NCBI GenBank assembly: GCA_036924085.1
Contig: JAVGWX010000005.1
Coordinates: 80,802,666-80,866,665 of the forward strand
Source: Ariolimax columbianus
Lineage: Eukaryota > Mollusca > Gastropoda > Stylommatophora > Arionidae
DNA: 64,000 nucleotides
Direction: 5' to 3'
A program made the position numbers and the translations under genes. A model generated the notes under the pieces. It had not been told where the DNA came from. It was given only the letters and a program-made list of their open reading frames with translations, and did no database searches. Positions 22,690 through 35,200 of this stretch are shown in pieces. Positions within the stretch are counted from its first letter, which is position 1, and each line of letters starts with the position of its first letter.

Positions 22690-24137
22690 TTATCCTTATC
22701 TTAACTTAACGTTATTATACTGGTTTAGAAGACTCTGCAGAGTCTGTATACAACCAGTTTCATTTACATTTTCTTTCTGTAAAAACTATGTGCATTCAAT
22801 CTATTCTTTAATGCATTAATTGTCCCTGCCTTCACTACTTCCTGTAGCAATACATTCCAAGCATTCACCACTCTCTAACTAAAAAAAATATTTCCTTATA
22901 TCTAATCTGGACCGTTCTTTAGTTAATTTATAACTGTTCCCTCTTTTTCTTGTAGGTGGTTGTATTATTTTTAAAACTTGTTATAGTCTAATTTATCCTT
23001 TCCGTTGAATATCTTGTAAACCCGTATTGTCACCTACAATTCTTCTCTTTTCGAGACACTGAATGCCGGTTTGTTTTATCTGGAATCCCACTACCAGTTT
23101 TGGCTGCTCTTCTTTGTATCCTTTCCAGCATGTTTATATGGACTCCACACCTGTACACAGTACTTCAATCTAGGTCTAACTAATGATTTATACAGTTTGA
23201 CTATCTCTTCCTTGCTCCTATGTTTAATATTTCTTTTGATCATACCTAACATTGCATTTGCCTTTTTCACTGCTCACTCACCTTACTTGTATGATCCATT
23301 AAAACCCATAAGTCCCTTTCATTTTCTATCTTTCTAGTATTGTTAACTCTCATTCTGTAATTATGTTCCATATTTGATCTACCCATGTGGATGCCTGTAC
23401 ATTTATCTACATTAAACTCCATTTACTAGCTCACAGACCATTCTCGAATTGTATCTAAATTCGACCTCAAAATATCCACTTCTACTTTGGATGAGACACT
23501 TCTGCATAGTTTCATGTCATTCGCGAATTTTGCAATAATGGATCTGATATCATTGTCCAAATTGTTTGTATATATATCAAGAACAAAATTGGTCCCAAAA
23601 ACCGAGCCCCGGGGTACTTCACTTTTTACTTCACACCATTAAGAGTACTCCTTATTTATGTCCACTCTTTTTCTTCTTCCCATTAACCTATTTCCAACCC
23701 ATTTTGACAAACATCGTCAGCTATTCCATATAATTAAATAATCTTTGATGAGGTTCTCTATCAACTACAATACAATACAAAACATTATCTCAACTTCAGT
23801 CCGGCGGGTGTGGGGAATGCGATGTAGCCAACAATGTCATGTATGCAGAATGAATTCTAATAGATTTGTTAAGCACGAGTCAAGATTTCCCCCCCCCCCC
23901 CTATAATTTGATGGATCTAATTTTTTTGAATAAGGGGACCACTACTGGATCTTTCTGATTCCCTGTAACAATCCTTTTTGCAAGTGATTGAGAAAATAAT
24001 ATAGCCAATGGTGTTGCTAGTTGGTCTCTAATTTCAAACAGCAATTTTGGATGAATACCACCTTGACCTGGATATTTATCCACTTTCAACCCTAAGAAGA
24101 CATGCATACAAAAATGATCTAAGTTTTCATACAACAT
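22690..24137 (-). mobile_element. CR1-like LINE (LINE-F) copy
   Basis: Minus-strand pieces in order: GLKVDKYPGQGGIHPKLLFE with PVVVPLFKK (finger region, 23901-24137), a decayed GSVFGTNFVLDIYTN (motif B region, near 23600), then the thumb and the shared 3' end near 22700-22760. A run of twelve C near 23890 and many stops show decay. Confidence 0.7.
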
Positions 24138-24497
24138 GCACTTTGTCCGATGTTGTCTTTCAACATTTATGATTTAGTGGCGATCAAATGATAACTTTAC
24201 TTCAATATTTTCTTGCCACGGAAAGCAACGCCCTGCTGTGGCTCTCATAATATCACTAAGACAATGCGATTCAACCGCATTCTGTTCTTGTTTTTGGTTT
24301 TTTTCAACGGACGATACAAGAGTGGGAATATCCAATCACCCCATTACTACACGATTATTAAACATATAATTGCAAAGATAGTGTGCCCCATTCTGACCTA
24401 CTCAAATTCAAGTCTGTGCTGGTGGCAATCCCTTACCTCTGAAAGGGGAATTATTCTTGCTAGCCAATCCGGGACTGAAGATGCTGCATTGAATAAA

Positions 24498-24745
24498 CTG
24501 ACAGCAACCAGCGATGCACAGCTGCTTTTTGCATAAGGGTCAGTGAACCACAGCTGACCAAGATCCTATTCAAAATAGACTACAATGATGTCTCCTGGCT
24601 GAGAGATTGGGGATCGAAGGGGGAAGACAAACTCAGCCATAGAAATGCCATGCTGAACAAGGGTGTGTCGTGCCGAAAGACACACCTATCGCAGCTTCGT
24701 TGTAATCTACGACACGTCGTCACTAACGTCATTTTTTGGAGGAAC
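24498..24745 (+). mobile_element. SINE1 copy, sense orientation
   Basis: Runs from 'ctgacagcaaccagcgatg' to the core 'gtgtgtcgtgccgaaagac' and 'tatcgcagc'. It is the reverse orientation of the copies at 42.3 and 60.5 kb and parallel to 48445-48720. Confidence 0.5.
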
Positions 24746-24869
24746 GAAAATGAAGAAGCTAGCCAACCAACATTTTTTACCTAAACTGTTTTTCTATCTG
24801 CATGATGCTTTTGTTTCTTTAAATGAATATAGTAACCTTCATATCACTTCTTTCTGTACTATGAATTAA

Positions 24870-25330
24870 TTATTAGCACTGAAAAAACGAAATCGATGAA
24901 TCATAATTAGCAAAGTTGACTCAAAACCTACTCTACAGATAACAATAGACACCAATTACTGGGACAGTTAAAGATCTTCTCCTATCTTGAAAATATAATA
25001 ACCGAGGGGGAAGATGCGAACTGAAAATCAAGAAGGGAATTAGGAATGTCAAAATATATTTTCACCAACATATATAAACAAAAAACAAATAACTCATATT
25101 AAAAATGAAAATGATCAATTGTTTTGTATGTTGTCTTCATAACATAGAATCGTGGACTCTGAACAAACAGTTGGAGAAGAGAAATGATGCATTTTGGGAT
25201 GTGAATAAATAGAAGAACGGGAGGCGTCTCGTGCAAAGAAAACAAACAAGTAACTTAGGAAGTGTTGAAGATAATTAGGGACGCAAAGAGAATTTCTTAA
25301 TCTTTTGTCCTAATGCTCACGCCTCGTGGC
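24870..25330 (+). mobile_element. LINE-G fragment, C-terminal part
   Basis: Plus-strand frames give IFSYLENIITEGEDAN, FTNIYKQKTNN, ESWTLNKQLEKRNDAFW, the usual 'FxYLGSxI' and 'ESWTLxKxLExK' signature after the RT domain of APE-type LINEs. Stops are common. Confidence 0.6.
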
Positions 25331-25339
25331 GTCGCAGAG

Positions 25340-26145
25340 ATGAGGTATGCAAAGACTTTCTGGTTTACGCTAGGTGGCAGGCTTGTGCTGCTGACATTTA
25401 GAAAGAAGGTTTTGCAAAGTGAATCGATGAACGAAATCAGTCTGACAGTTAAAATATTTTGGTCACATCAAAATACTTCTGGAAAATAATACTGTAAACA
25501 CTGTCGGATTTAGGCATTCGCTAAATTTGCTGCAGCTTATTGCCTCACAAAATAAAAGTCACAGTCTAAAGTCATACGAAACCCGTTCCTCTACGAGGTA
25601 GCTAATCTTGTGCGAGTCAAAACCCTGTCTACAGTCGTGCAGTTTTGTCACGAAGTGATCAGAGGACGATTGGATTGTTCATGACCATTGAAGTCATCCT
25701 CGCGCTGTCATGCTGGGGCTGTAGAGGTCTGGTTTGTTGGTTCTGTGGTTGGTATTGACCATCTCTTTCTTGATCAACGGGTCAGACTTAAGAAGGATTG
25801 TTGGTTTCCCTACTTGTGTCGGGCTGCTTCCTCTGCATCCGCTACTCTCTTGTTCACCTGTAATTGCCTGCCACTTGGGTAGGTTTAGAAACACCACAAA
25901 TGAGAAAGCCTAAACTTAATTAAAGGGCCTCATAATATGCAGTGGTCTCAACAAATTGACATTTTTTTTTCCAAGCCAAAAAGGATACAAAAATGAATGA
26001 AATCAACCATGTCTTAAAAACTCTATGCACTTAGCAGAACGTGTATGGAATACGATAAGCTGTGTGTCATATAAATCGAGGACTGAATTCATGATTTTGT
26101 TTTTTCGGAAATTAAGATTTCCATAATTCTATATACCGGTACCCA
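25340..26145. other. Nothing recognised
   Basis: May contain further LINE-G sequence at its start, but no supportable feature. Confidence 0.3.
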
Positions 26146-26149
26146 CATT

Positions 26150-27760
26150 TCGAAGACTTCAATACTCTTTTCCAGCTTGTTATTCATTGTCCATGTTTCT
26201 GCGCCATAAAGTAGGGACGAGTGTACATAACACCTGCCAATTTTCATTATCGAATTCTGATTTATCTGTTTGGATGTCAGTATGTGTCACATGTTGTCGA
26301 ATACTATCTTCGCCATACCTATTCTTTTTCTGATTTCTTTTTCACAGCTGCCTTCTTCCGTTATTATATGACCTACATTGGAGAAACTCTGTAGCTGTTC
26401 AAGTAGTTGGATCTTTTATTTTTATCTGCATACATGTTTTCTTGTCACTTTTCCCAATTATCATAGTCTTTGTTTTCATTATATTTATGTTTAATCCAAA
26501 CTCTTGACTTATCGTGTATATTGTTGTCACAAGTTCCTGTAATTCTTGCACACTTTTTGTCATAAAATAGTATCCGCATATCTAAGATTATTCATTGCCA
26601 CTCCTCAATTGACAAGCCCTGGCATCCTCTCTATCTATTTGAATATTTGTTCTGTGTAGCTATTTAAAAGACAAAGGGATAATACACATCCCTGTTTCAC
26701 TCCTCTTTTTACATCTATACTTAGAGAGTACAACTTTACTGATTTTACTGTAGCAGTTTGTTCCCAGTATAAATTACGGAGCAGTCTTATGTCTTTACCA
26801 TCGAGACCTCTTTCTTGGAGACATTTAATTAATTTTTCATGTTGGACTCTATCAAAAGCCTTCTGGTAGTCTATAAAGCAAGTATAAATGTCACTATGCA
26901 TTTCTATATATTTCTCTGTCAGAGTTCGCAAACATAAAATTACTTCCCTTGTTCCATTTAAACTTTCGAAAACCCAATATTTCTTCTGAATCTCCCCTCT
27001 CTATTTGACCTCTTATTCTCTCTTGTATGATCTTGAGTAGTATTTTAATTGTGTGACTCATTAGACTTATAGTTCTAAAGTTTGAACATTCTGTTCCGTG
27101 AGGTTTTTTTCGGGAGTGTTATAAACGAAGATGTTTTCAGGTCCGTTGGTATGCATACTGGGTTCTTCATTATCAAATGTTGATGGTTTGGCTCCGCCAC
27201 TGTTCTCAAAAAGTTTCTCTGTATATTCCGCCCATCTGTTTGATATGTCATTCTCATTCATCAAAATGGCACCATGTTCATCTCGGATTCATCACCCACT
27301 CTGGGTTACCTGTGTCTTGTTTGTTGTTTTCTTCATTGAAATTATGCATTTCTCTGGTATTGTGTTTTAGTCCCATGTCTTCTATTACCTTGCATTTTTC
27401 TTCCAACCACTGTTCTTTGGTCAGCCTGCATATTCCACGTATCTTTTTGTGTTTTGACGGATATGCAGGAGTGTTTTTAGCCTTCTTTCTATCTGTCATT
27501 TTAGTTAAGATGTCATCTGTCATCCATTTTTGGGTTTTGCTAAGTTCTTTATCTGGCAACGATTTATTTGCTATTTGGATACTGGGTTTTATACGTTCCC
27601 ATTTAGTGTTTATTATCCGCTCTGTGTTTCCTTCCTTGTCCTCTGATTGTAAGTTTTCATACACCTTCTTTACTGCTGCCTAGTACTTTTGCCGTACATC
27701 TAGTTGCTTTAGCGCTGACCTGCCTTTATTAAGTGTCTTTGTCCCTCTACTCTGTGATTT
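26150..27760 (-). mobile_element. LINE-G copy, RT region
   Basis: Reading the minus strand downward: a connector with NKWERIKPSIQIANKSLP (27278-27664), DISNRWAEYTEKLFE (27067-27264), then the RT palm with YTCFIDYQKAFDRVQHEKLI (motif A, near 26850), LYWEQTATV and GVKQGCVLS (motif B). Frame shifts between these parts and loss of the YADD region into decayed sequence near 26590 show it is inactive. Confidence 0.7.
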
Positions 27761-28932
27761 TGAGTTGTATTTGTACTTTCATACAAAAATTGATAAGATA
27801 AGTGAGAACAAGGATGCTGCTAATCAACTCAATCAGTACTTTGGCACAGTCTACACAAAAGAAGACTGCTACATGATCTTAGAGCCATTAAATATTTATC
27901 CAACGGGTCATGCACACAGAAGGATTACTATCATTCTGCATTACCATGGAAATGATTTTACAAAAATTGGATAGGTTGAAGGTGGATAAATGTCCTGGTC
28001 AAGACGGTATTCATCCCAAATTACTGTTTGAACTTCTATACCAGTTAACAAAACCATTAGCGATATTTTATTTTCATACTCTTGAGAAGGGGATTGTTCA
28101 AAAGGATTGGAAAGATGCAGGTGTGGCTCCCTTGTTCAAATATGGCAAAAAATCAGAGCCAACCAATTATGGACCAATGAGTTTGACGAGCATTCTCTGC
28201 AAAATTTAGAGTCTATTATTAAGGACACCATAGTACTGCACTTGGACAAGTTTAATTTAATCAAAAATAGTCAGCATGGGTTTACCAAAGGAAGATCGGG
28301 TTTAATCAATCTATTAGAATTCATGGAGGAGGCCACCAACATGTTAGATGGTGGAGAGCCGGTGGATGTTGCACAGGCCTTTGATGGAGTACCTCATCAA
28401 ATATTCTTCGAAAGTTGAAATCACATGGAATAGGTGGTGAAGTTGCCAATTGGATGGAAAATTGGTTGACAGGCAGAAGGCAGAGATTGGACATAAATAG
28501 GGAGTGCTCTGACTGGTGTGATGTAATAAGTGGTGTGCCTCAGGGATCAGTATTGGGGCCAATTTTGTTCTTAATAGGCCCTATTTATAAATGATTTCGA
28601 CATTGATATCAGATCCATGATTGCGAATGTCACAAAATTATGCGACAGGGTCTCTTCTCCGGAAGAGGTGTATCTATTGAGATCGCTTTAGATATGATTC
28701 AAAAATAGTATGAAAGCCGGCAAATTAATGTAGAAAATGTACAGTCCTCCACATGGGAAGACCCAATTACGAATATAATTACAGGATGGGAGAGAACAAT
28801 GAAAAAGGAAAAAGACCTAGGAGTTATAATAGATCATACAGAATAGGTGCGGGAGCATGTCTAGGTGGTAGTGAAAAAGGCTAATACCATGTTGGGCATA
28901 ATAAAAAGAAACATTTCACATAAAAGCGAGGA

Positions 28933-29571
28933 TCTGGGGTAGTTGTCTCGCCGCCGCGATTCAATTTCAACCAGTGTTCGTAAAGCGATCTCAGTCTCGC
29001 CAGGCGGAGCGATAGCGCGGGCTTGCGGAAAACGCTTGCCCGCCTTTCCCCGATGAGCTATCGGGATGCGGTTTTTTTTGGCGTCTCCTCCACCGAGATG
29101 CGCTGCTCTGGTCCGTATCGAGAAACGTTGTCAGTCGGTGGTGATTTATCTAAGGCTTATAGCAGAGCTCGACAGTTCGTCTCGCTGGTGGTCAGACTCT
29201 CACAAAGAGCTTGTGACCAGCTAATGGAAAGCAGGAATCGTGCATGAAGGCCCTGTGTTCTCCCGGAGACCAACCCCCGGGAGAAGGGCAGGCCAAATTG
29301 TCTCTAGTCCCAGTGAAATTCATCGCCGAGGTCTTTGGGATCCGTTTTGCACAGAGCGCTGCCATCCCTCCTCGAGCTAGCCCTGTCGGTCGGTCGGTCG
29401 TCTGGTGCGTGTAGGGGCCCCTGTCAGGCGGTCCTAGGTCGACGGAGTGAGGGACGGGTGGAACAACCGTCCGTCCGTTCCGTCAGTCGGTCCCTGCGGC
29501 CGTCCCAGTGAGGCTTTTTACACACCCGTCCTCCGCCGACCGGTGTGTGCGGTACGTACGTCTCCGACAGA
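28933..29571 (+). other. rDNA 5' external transcribed spacer-like segment
   Basis: GC-rich sequence (with repeated 'ggtcggtcggtcg' near 29385 and 'ccgtccgtccg' near 29470) directly 5' of the 18S start and in the same orientation, in an otherwise AT-rich window. Position and composition are those of a pre-rRNA leader; identity to the host's real spacer cannot be checked here. Open frames inside it are composition artefacts. Confidence 0.6.
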
Positions 29572-30692
29572 TATCTGGTTGATCCTGCCAGTAGTCATAT
29601 GCTTGTCTCAAAGATTAAGCAATGCATGTCTAAGTTCACACTGTCTCAGATGACACGATCCTACTAGGATAACTGGCAATTCTAGAGCTAATACATGCTT
29701 ACCAAGCTCCGACCCTCGCGGAAAGAGCGCTTTTATTAGTTCAAAACAAATCGTCGTTTCCCCTCGCGGGGTTCCGGCGTCCCCTCTGGTGACTCTGGAT
29801 AACTTTGTGCTGATCGCATGGCCTCATGTGCCGGCGACGCATCTTTCAAATGTCTGCCCTATCAAATGTCGATGGTACGTGACATGCCTACCATGTTTGT
29901 AACGGGTAACGGGGAATCAGGGTTCGATTCCGGAGAGGGAGCATGAGAAACGGCTACCACATCCAAAGAAGGCAGCAGGCGCGCAACTTACCCACTCTCG
30001 GCACGGGGAGGTAGTGACGAAAAATAACAATACGGGACTCTTTCGAGGCCCCGTAATTGGAATGAGTACACTTTAAACCCTTTAACGAGGATCTATTGGA
30101 GGGCAAGTCTGGTGCCAGCAGCCGCGGTAAGTCCAGCTCCAATAGCGTATATTAAAGTTGTTGCAGTTAAAAAGCTCGTAGTTGGATCTCAGGCGCAGGC
30201 GGGCGGTCTGGCTCGCGCCGGTTCACTGCCCGTTGTCTCCTGCCCTACCGTCTGCCGGCTCTCTCCCACGGGTGCTCTTCTCTGAGCGTCCTGGGTGGCC
30301 GGCGCGTTTACTTTGAAAAATTAGAGTGTTCAAAGCAGGCCTCGGCTGCCTGAATATATGGTGCATGAAATAATGGAATAGGACCTCGGTTCTATTTTGT
30401 TGGTTTTCGGAACTGGAGGTAATGGTTAACAGGGACAAAAGGGGGCATTCGTATTGCGGCGTTAGAGGTGAAATTCTTGGATCGCCGCAAGACGAGCTAC
30501 TGCGAAAGCATTTGTCAAGAATGTTTTCATTAATCAAGACCGAAAGTCAGAGGCGCGAAGACGATCAGATACCGTCGTAGTTCTGACCATAAACGATGCC
30601 GACTAGCGATCCGCAGGAGTTGCTTCGATGACTCTGCGGGCAGCTTCCGGGAAACCAAAGTGTTTGGGTTCCGGGGGAAGTATGGTTGCAAA

Positions 30693-30741
<49 letters not shown>

Positions 30742-30765
30742 GCGGCTTAATTTGACTCAACACGG
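29572..30765 (+). pseudogene. 18S rRNA, 5' two-thirds, pseudogene
   Basis: Begins with the canonical 'tatctggttgatcctgccag' and follows 18S through 'gccagcagccgcggtaa' (near 30115), the aligned variable region 4, 'gaggtgaaattcttgg' (30466), and 'aattgacggaagggcacc' (30709), ending at 'gactcaacacgg'. The 3' third is absent. About 50-60 nt are missing after nt 60 (near 29640-29665), and scattered substitutions hit near-universal positions (for example 'gtaagtccagc' for 'gtaattccagc'). Hence it cannot be a working rRNA. It is fused to LINE-A at 30765/30766. Confidence 0.85.
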
Positions 30766-31260
30766 CCAACACTGAAATGGCTGACATGCCGAGATCACCT
30801 CCCTTGGGTCTAATATGGAACGGGTGCTGGATTTAGACCCTCAGAAACCTGGGGTAGGCCTTCTGTGGCTCGATTGGTCAGCATTCAGTGTTTGATAAAG
30901 GAATTGACGGAAGAGCACTACCAGGAGAGGAGCTGCGGCTTAATGGGACTCAGCACGCAAACACTGTAGAACGACTGACAAATCGAGAGCACTTTCGTTG
31001 GGTCTAATAGTGAAAGTGTGCTGGTATTAGACCCACGGAAGACAGGTCAGCTCTCTAACCTTCTAATGAAGGATAGTTACGGAAACCGTGTCTTAACACC
31101 GCAGAAACCGCAGGTTCCAGATACCTGGTCACTTACAAACAAAAGCCCTCGATTAATTCGTCCTTGCCAAATAATGAACGGGTGCTGGAAATAGACCATT
31201 GGAAGACAGCTCAGTTTTACCCTACAAATGACAGGGCGTTGCTACGGAAATCCTGCTCAA
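30703..31260 (+). repeat. Tandem leader units of LINE-A with 18S-like heads
   Basis: The block 30703-30896 and the block starting 30897 are aligned copies (period about 194 bp). Each opens with 'aaaggaattgacggaag', a 60-nt 18S stretch to 'gactcaRcacg', then 'caacactg', 'gggtctaata' and a 'gtgctgg...tagaccc' part. A third, partial unit ('aacgggtgctggaaatagac') lies near 31175. In the first unit the head is true 18S; in the second it is diverged. Confidence 0.7.
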
Positions 31261-32250
31261 CTTGAGAGGAGCCACAGACATTTGGTTCACGTACCAGGCT
31301 GATAAGCCAATGGCGCGATGCTATCATGTGAGGGATTACGGCCGGACGCCTGTTAGCCGGAATCCCGCCCAAATTCTCAGCACCACTGCAATGGGAGGCT
31401 CCGATATGGTCGGGATCTGGGGATCGCGCCTCAACCCTACCAGGTCGAGTCACAGAAAGAGGTCTCTTCCATCCGCCGACCAAAGCGGGCGGATAGCTGC
31501 TCGATATTCACCCTATACGGCGATGGGGTGCGAAACCACCAACATAAGACTTAGTTCTTGGTCGGGGTGTCGAAAACAGTAGAGCAGCCACCTCACTGTG
31601 AACTGTCGAGACTCACTCCTTGACCACGAGATATGTCCGCAAATCAGGCGAACAACATCTCCGTGACATTACCAGGCTTGTCCCCTGGTTAAAGCTCTTC
31701 TGCTTCGATATCTACCTATGTACGCTATCAGCCATAGCAATGGACGCAGAAGAGATGCAGACTAGCGGACATTGCACACCTGCCCCACTGTGTCAACATC
31801 CCAGGTGGCGGGGAATGCTAGGCGTACCATCCCTGCATAGAAGCCAAGAAAATAAAGGGAGCAAAGAGATACCCCACTCACATGCAAATGCTACGATCCT
31901 GTGGTACAGACACACTGGACTGCCTCTCTTCCGGGTAAACTAGTCCATATCATATATCATCTCATATATCATCACCGCACCCTATAGACACGAGTAGTGA
32001 AGACTCGTTAGTCTGATAAGACAACTTCCATAAGAGAGACAACTCTGATCATAAACAACTGCTGCCTTGCAGATAGGCTGGGGACAGCCAAAGGCTAAGG
32101 AGGGCATCCCTACAGAAACGCCTGTTGAAATCGGATGCACGGGGCCACAAGCCTAACAAAACAGTGCAACGTAAATCGCAGTATGATGACAGTACAACCG
32201 ATCAGAAAAACGTATGGCGCTCATCCTGTATAGTCCCGCCATGCAGCGAT
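31261..32250 (+). other. LINE-A 5' leader, no ORF1 recognised
   Basis: Between the tandem leader units and the endonuclease frame lies about 1 kb with short overlapping open frames (for example 31262-31582, 31620-31943). None shows Cys-His knuckles, a coiled coil or another ORF1 mark. It may be untranslated leader or a decayed ORF1. Confidence 0.45.
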
Positions 32251-32251
32251 A

Positions 32252-35200
32252 GTGCCGGGCCTCACGCCTGGAAGGGGCCCACCCTTGACTACTGGGGGTC
32301 ACCCACCCATGTGTCGTGGAGTCAACGCACATGGCTATGGGGCAACTCCTATTGACCCAAAACTCAAGACCCTCAAAATACTACAGTGGAATGCGGAGGG
32401 CGTCGTTAACAAAAAGCTTTCACTAACACATCACCTGCATGAAGGTAAGATTGACGTGGCATGTATCCAGGAAACGCACCTCAACAAAAATCATAAATTC
32501 TCAATCAGAGGATACCAGACCTTCCGTCTCGATAGAGAATGTCACAAAGGAGGGGTCCTGATACTGACCCGAAACTGCATACCGAGTAGCACGGTATCTG
32601 TCAATCACACCGGACAAGCAGAAATTGTAGGAGTTGACATAATGGCTCAAGAGACGAAGCTCCGCATTTTCAATCTGTACGGACCACCAAATAAATCCCT
32701 ATCGCTCTCGAGTATGGACGTCAAAGACTCCAACTGCATAGTAGTTGGAGACTTCAACAGCCACTCGGAGAGATGGGGATACTCGGACACAGACAGCAGA
32801 GGTGACGAAGTGGAAAATTGGAAGATAGACACAAATCTCTCCCTAATCAATAGGCCGGCGGATAGCCCTAGTTTCTATTCTAGAACATGGCATACCACCT
32901 CGACTCCAGACTTGGCCTTCTCCACACAGGACATACACTATAAAATAGACCGCCAGGTGCTAAACCAACTGGCAGGTAGCGACCACAGGCCGATCAGGCT
33001 AGACATTGATATGGAAGGAGGCCCACAGGAAACAAAACCGCTCCCACGTTGGAATTACAAACGAGCCGACTGGGACAGATTTGCAATCCTGACAGACGGG
33101 CTGTGTGAAACCATCAACACACGAAACAACAAAATGAAGCCCATGGTGGAAAGCCTAAGCAAGGCAATAATGCAAGCCGCCACTGAAACCATCCCAAGAG
33201 GGGCTAGGAAAAACTATAAGCCCTATTGGAATGATGAGTTGCAGAAAGCGGAAGATGCAATCACAAATGCTAGGAACATGGTAGAGCGAGAACAATCTAT
33301 GGAGGCAAATATCGCCCTCAAAGCCGCAACGGTGAAATACAAATACACTCTCAACCAAACAGCAAGAGAGAGCTGGAAAAACAAAACGGAAAGTCTCAAC
33401 CTAGACAAAGAAGGGAACAAGCTATGGAAGCTAGTCAGAGCCATGAATGACGAAACCCCTTCAAACAAACAAATTACCATCAAGCAGGGCGAAAACCTGC
33501 TCACAGGGAAGAAAGCCGCAAACGCTTTTGCAGAACACTTTGCCAAAGCAAACCACTTCGAGGTCCCTGCAGATAGGCATACAGACATTAGTGAAGAGCA
33601 AAAGGGGCACGACAACATCAATACGGCACCAGAAGAGCATATGAGGGCCAAATTAACAATGAGTGAAATGGAAGAGGCCATGAGAACATTAAAGAAAAGG
33701 AAATCTCCCGGAAAATACGGGATAACAAACGAAATGCTGATGGGGCTGGGCCAAACAGCGAAGAGGAAACTGCTATCGGTCCTGAACCAAAGCTGGAAAA
33801 GGGGAATTGTACCCCATGCATGGAAAGACGCAGTACTTGTACCAGTACCAAAGAATGGAAAGGACAAAACAGATCCGAATGGATACAGGCCTATCAGCCT
33901 GCTGAGCTGTGTCGGCAAACTGATGGAACGTATGATAAACACCAGACTGATGTGGCAACTGGAAGAAAAACGAATACTAATTCCACAGCAAGCCGGCTTT
34001 AGACAGCACAGATCCAGTGAGGACCAGGTCATCCTCATAGCCCAGGAAATAGAAGATGCCTACCAGGCACAGAAACACACAGTAGCGGTTTGGGTGGACC
34101 TGGAGAAGGCATTTGACAAAGTCTGGAAAGACGGACTAGAGTCAAGCTAAGGAGAAGTGAAGCTTGTGGGAGAATGTACAAGTGGATCAACCACTACCTC
34201 AAACAAAGAACGGCCAGAGTCAAAGTACAAGGGCAGATGAGCAAAAAGGTGACACTCCAGTAGGGAGTACCCCAAGGGGGAGTACTGTCACCCACACTCT
34301 TCCTGGTGTATATAAACGACATTACAGAGAATATACCAAGAAGAGTCCATAGCTCAATGTTTGCGGACGATCTGGCTATGTGGACCTCTGAAAAGAATCT
34401 CACCATAGCAAGAAATCGGATGCAGCAGGCCCTAACATCGCTAGAAGAGTGGGAGAACTCATGGCTGGTCAAAATAAACGAGGAGAAAACCACATGCACA
34501 ATATTCTCGCTTTCAATCAAACCACAAAACACCAGATTAAACCTAAATGGCAAATTCCTGCAGCCAAACGACAACCCAAACTATCTGGGAGTCACATTTG
34601 ATCGGCGCATGACATGGAAAAGTCAGATCGAGAGAAACCGAATGAGAGCCAGAGAAAGAATGACAATCATGAGGAAACTTGCTGGCACAAGCTGGGGAGC
34701 AGACGAAAGCATACTAAAGAAACTGTACACTGGAAGAGTGAGACCAGTTCTCGAGTATGGCATTGCGGTATGGACAACAGCAGCAAAGGCGAACTTCGAT
34801 AAAGTTAGCAAACTTCAAAACCAAGCCATGAGAGTTATAACAGGAGGCATGAAGTCAATGCCAATTGTAGAACTTGAAAAGATTACAAAACTGCAATCCA
34901 TGACCGATAGAAGAGACTGCAGAGCCCAGCTGCAGTCAGAGAAACTCCGAAGACTGACTGACCATCCAATGCACCAGAGACTAAACAATTTGGGAAATGG
35001 GAAACTAAAGCGGAGAAACTTTGCAGAAATAGCCAAAGCAAAGATGCACGAAGATCCCATAAACGCATTAACAACACCAAAGCACATCACTACTGTACGA
35101 AAACCTACCTGGAGGCAGGATATATTTCCAGAGGTGGTAGAAAATATACCAGGTATTGGAAACAAAAACTGCCAGACCGAAAAAGAAAGGAGAGATACTA

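Noticed and set aside
29023..29653. Open frames in the GC-rich spacer before 18S
   Set aside because: GC-rich non-coding rDNA spacer; no domain and overlap with the 18S start.
29572..31000. Functional rDNA unit
   Set aside because: 18S is cut at two-thirds, has an internal deletion and changes at invariant sites, and no 5.8S or 28S follows.
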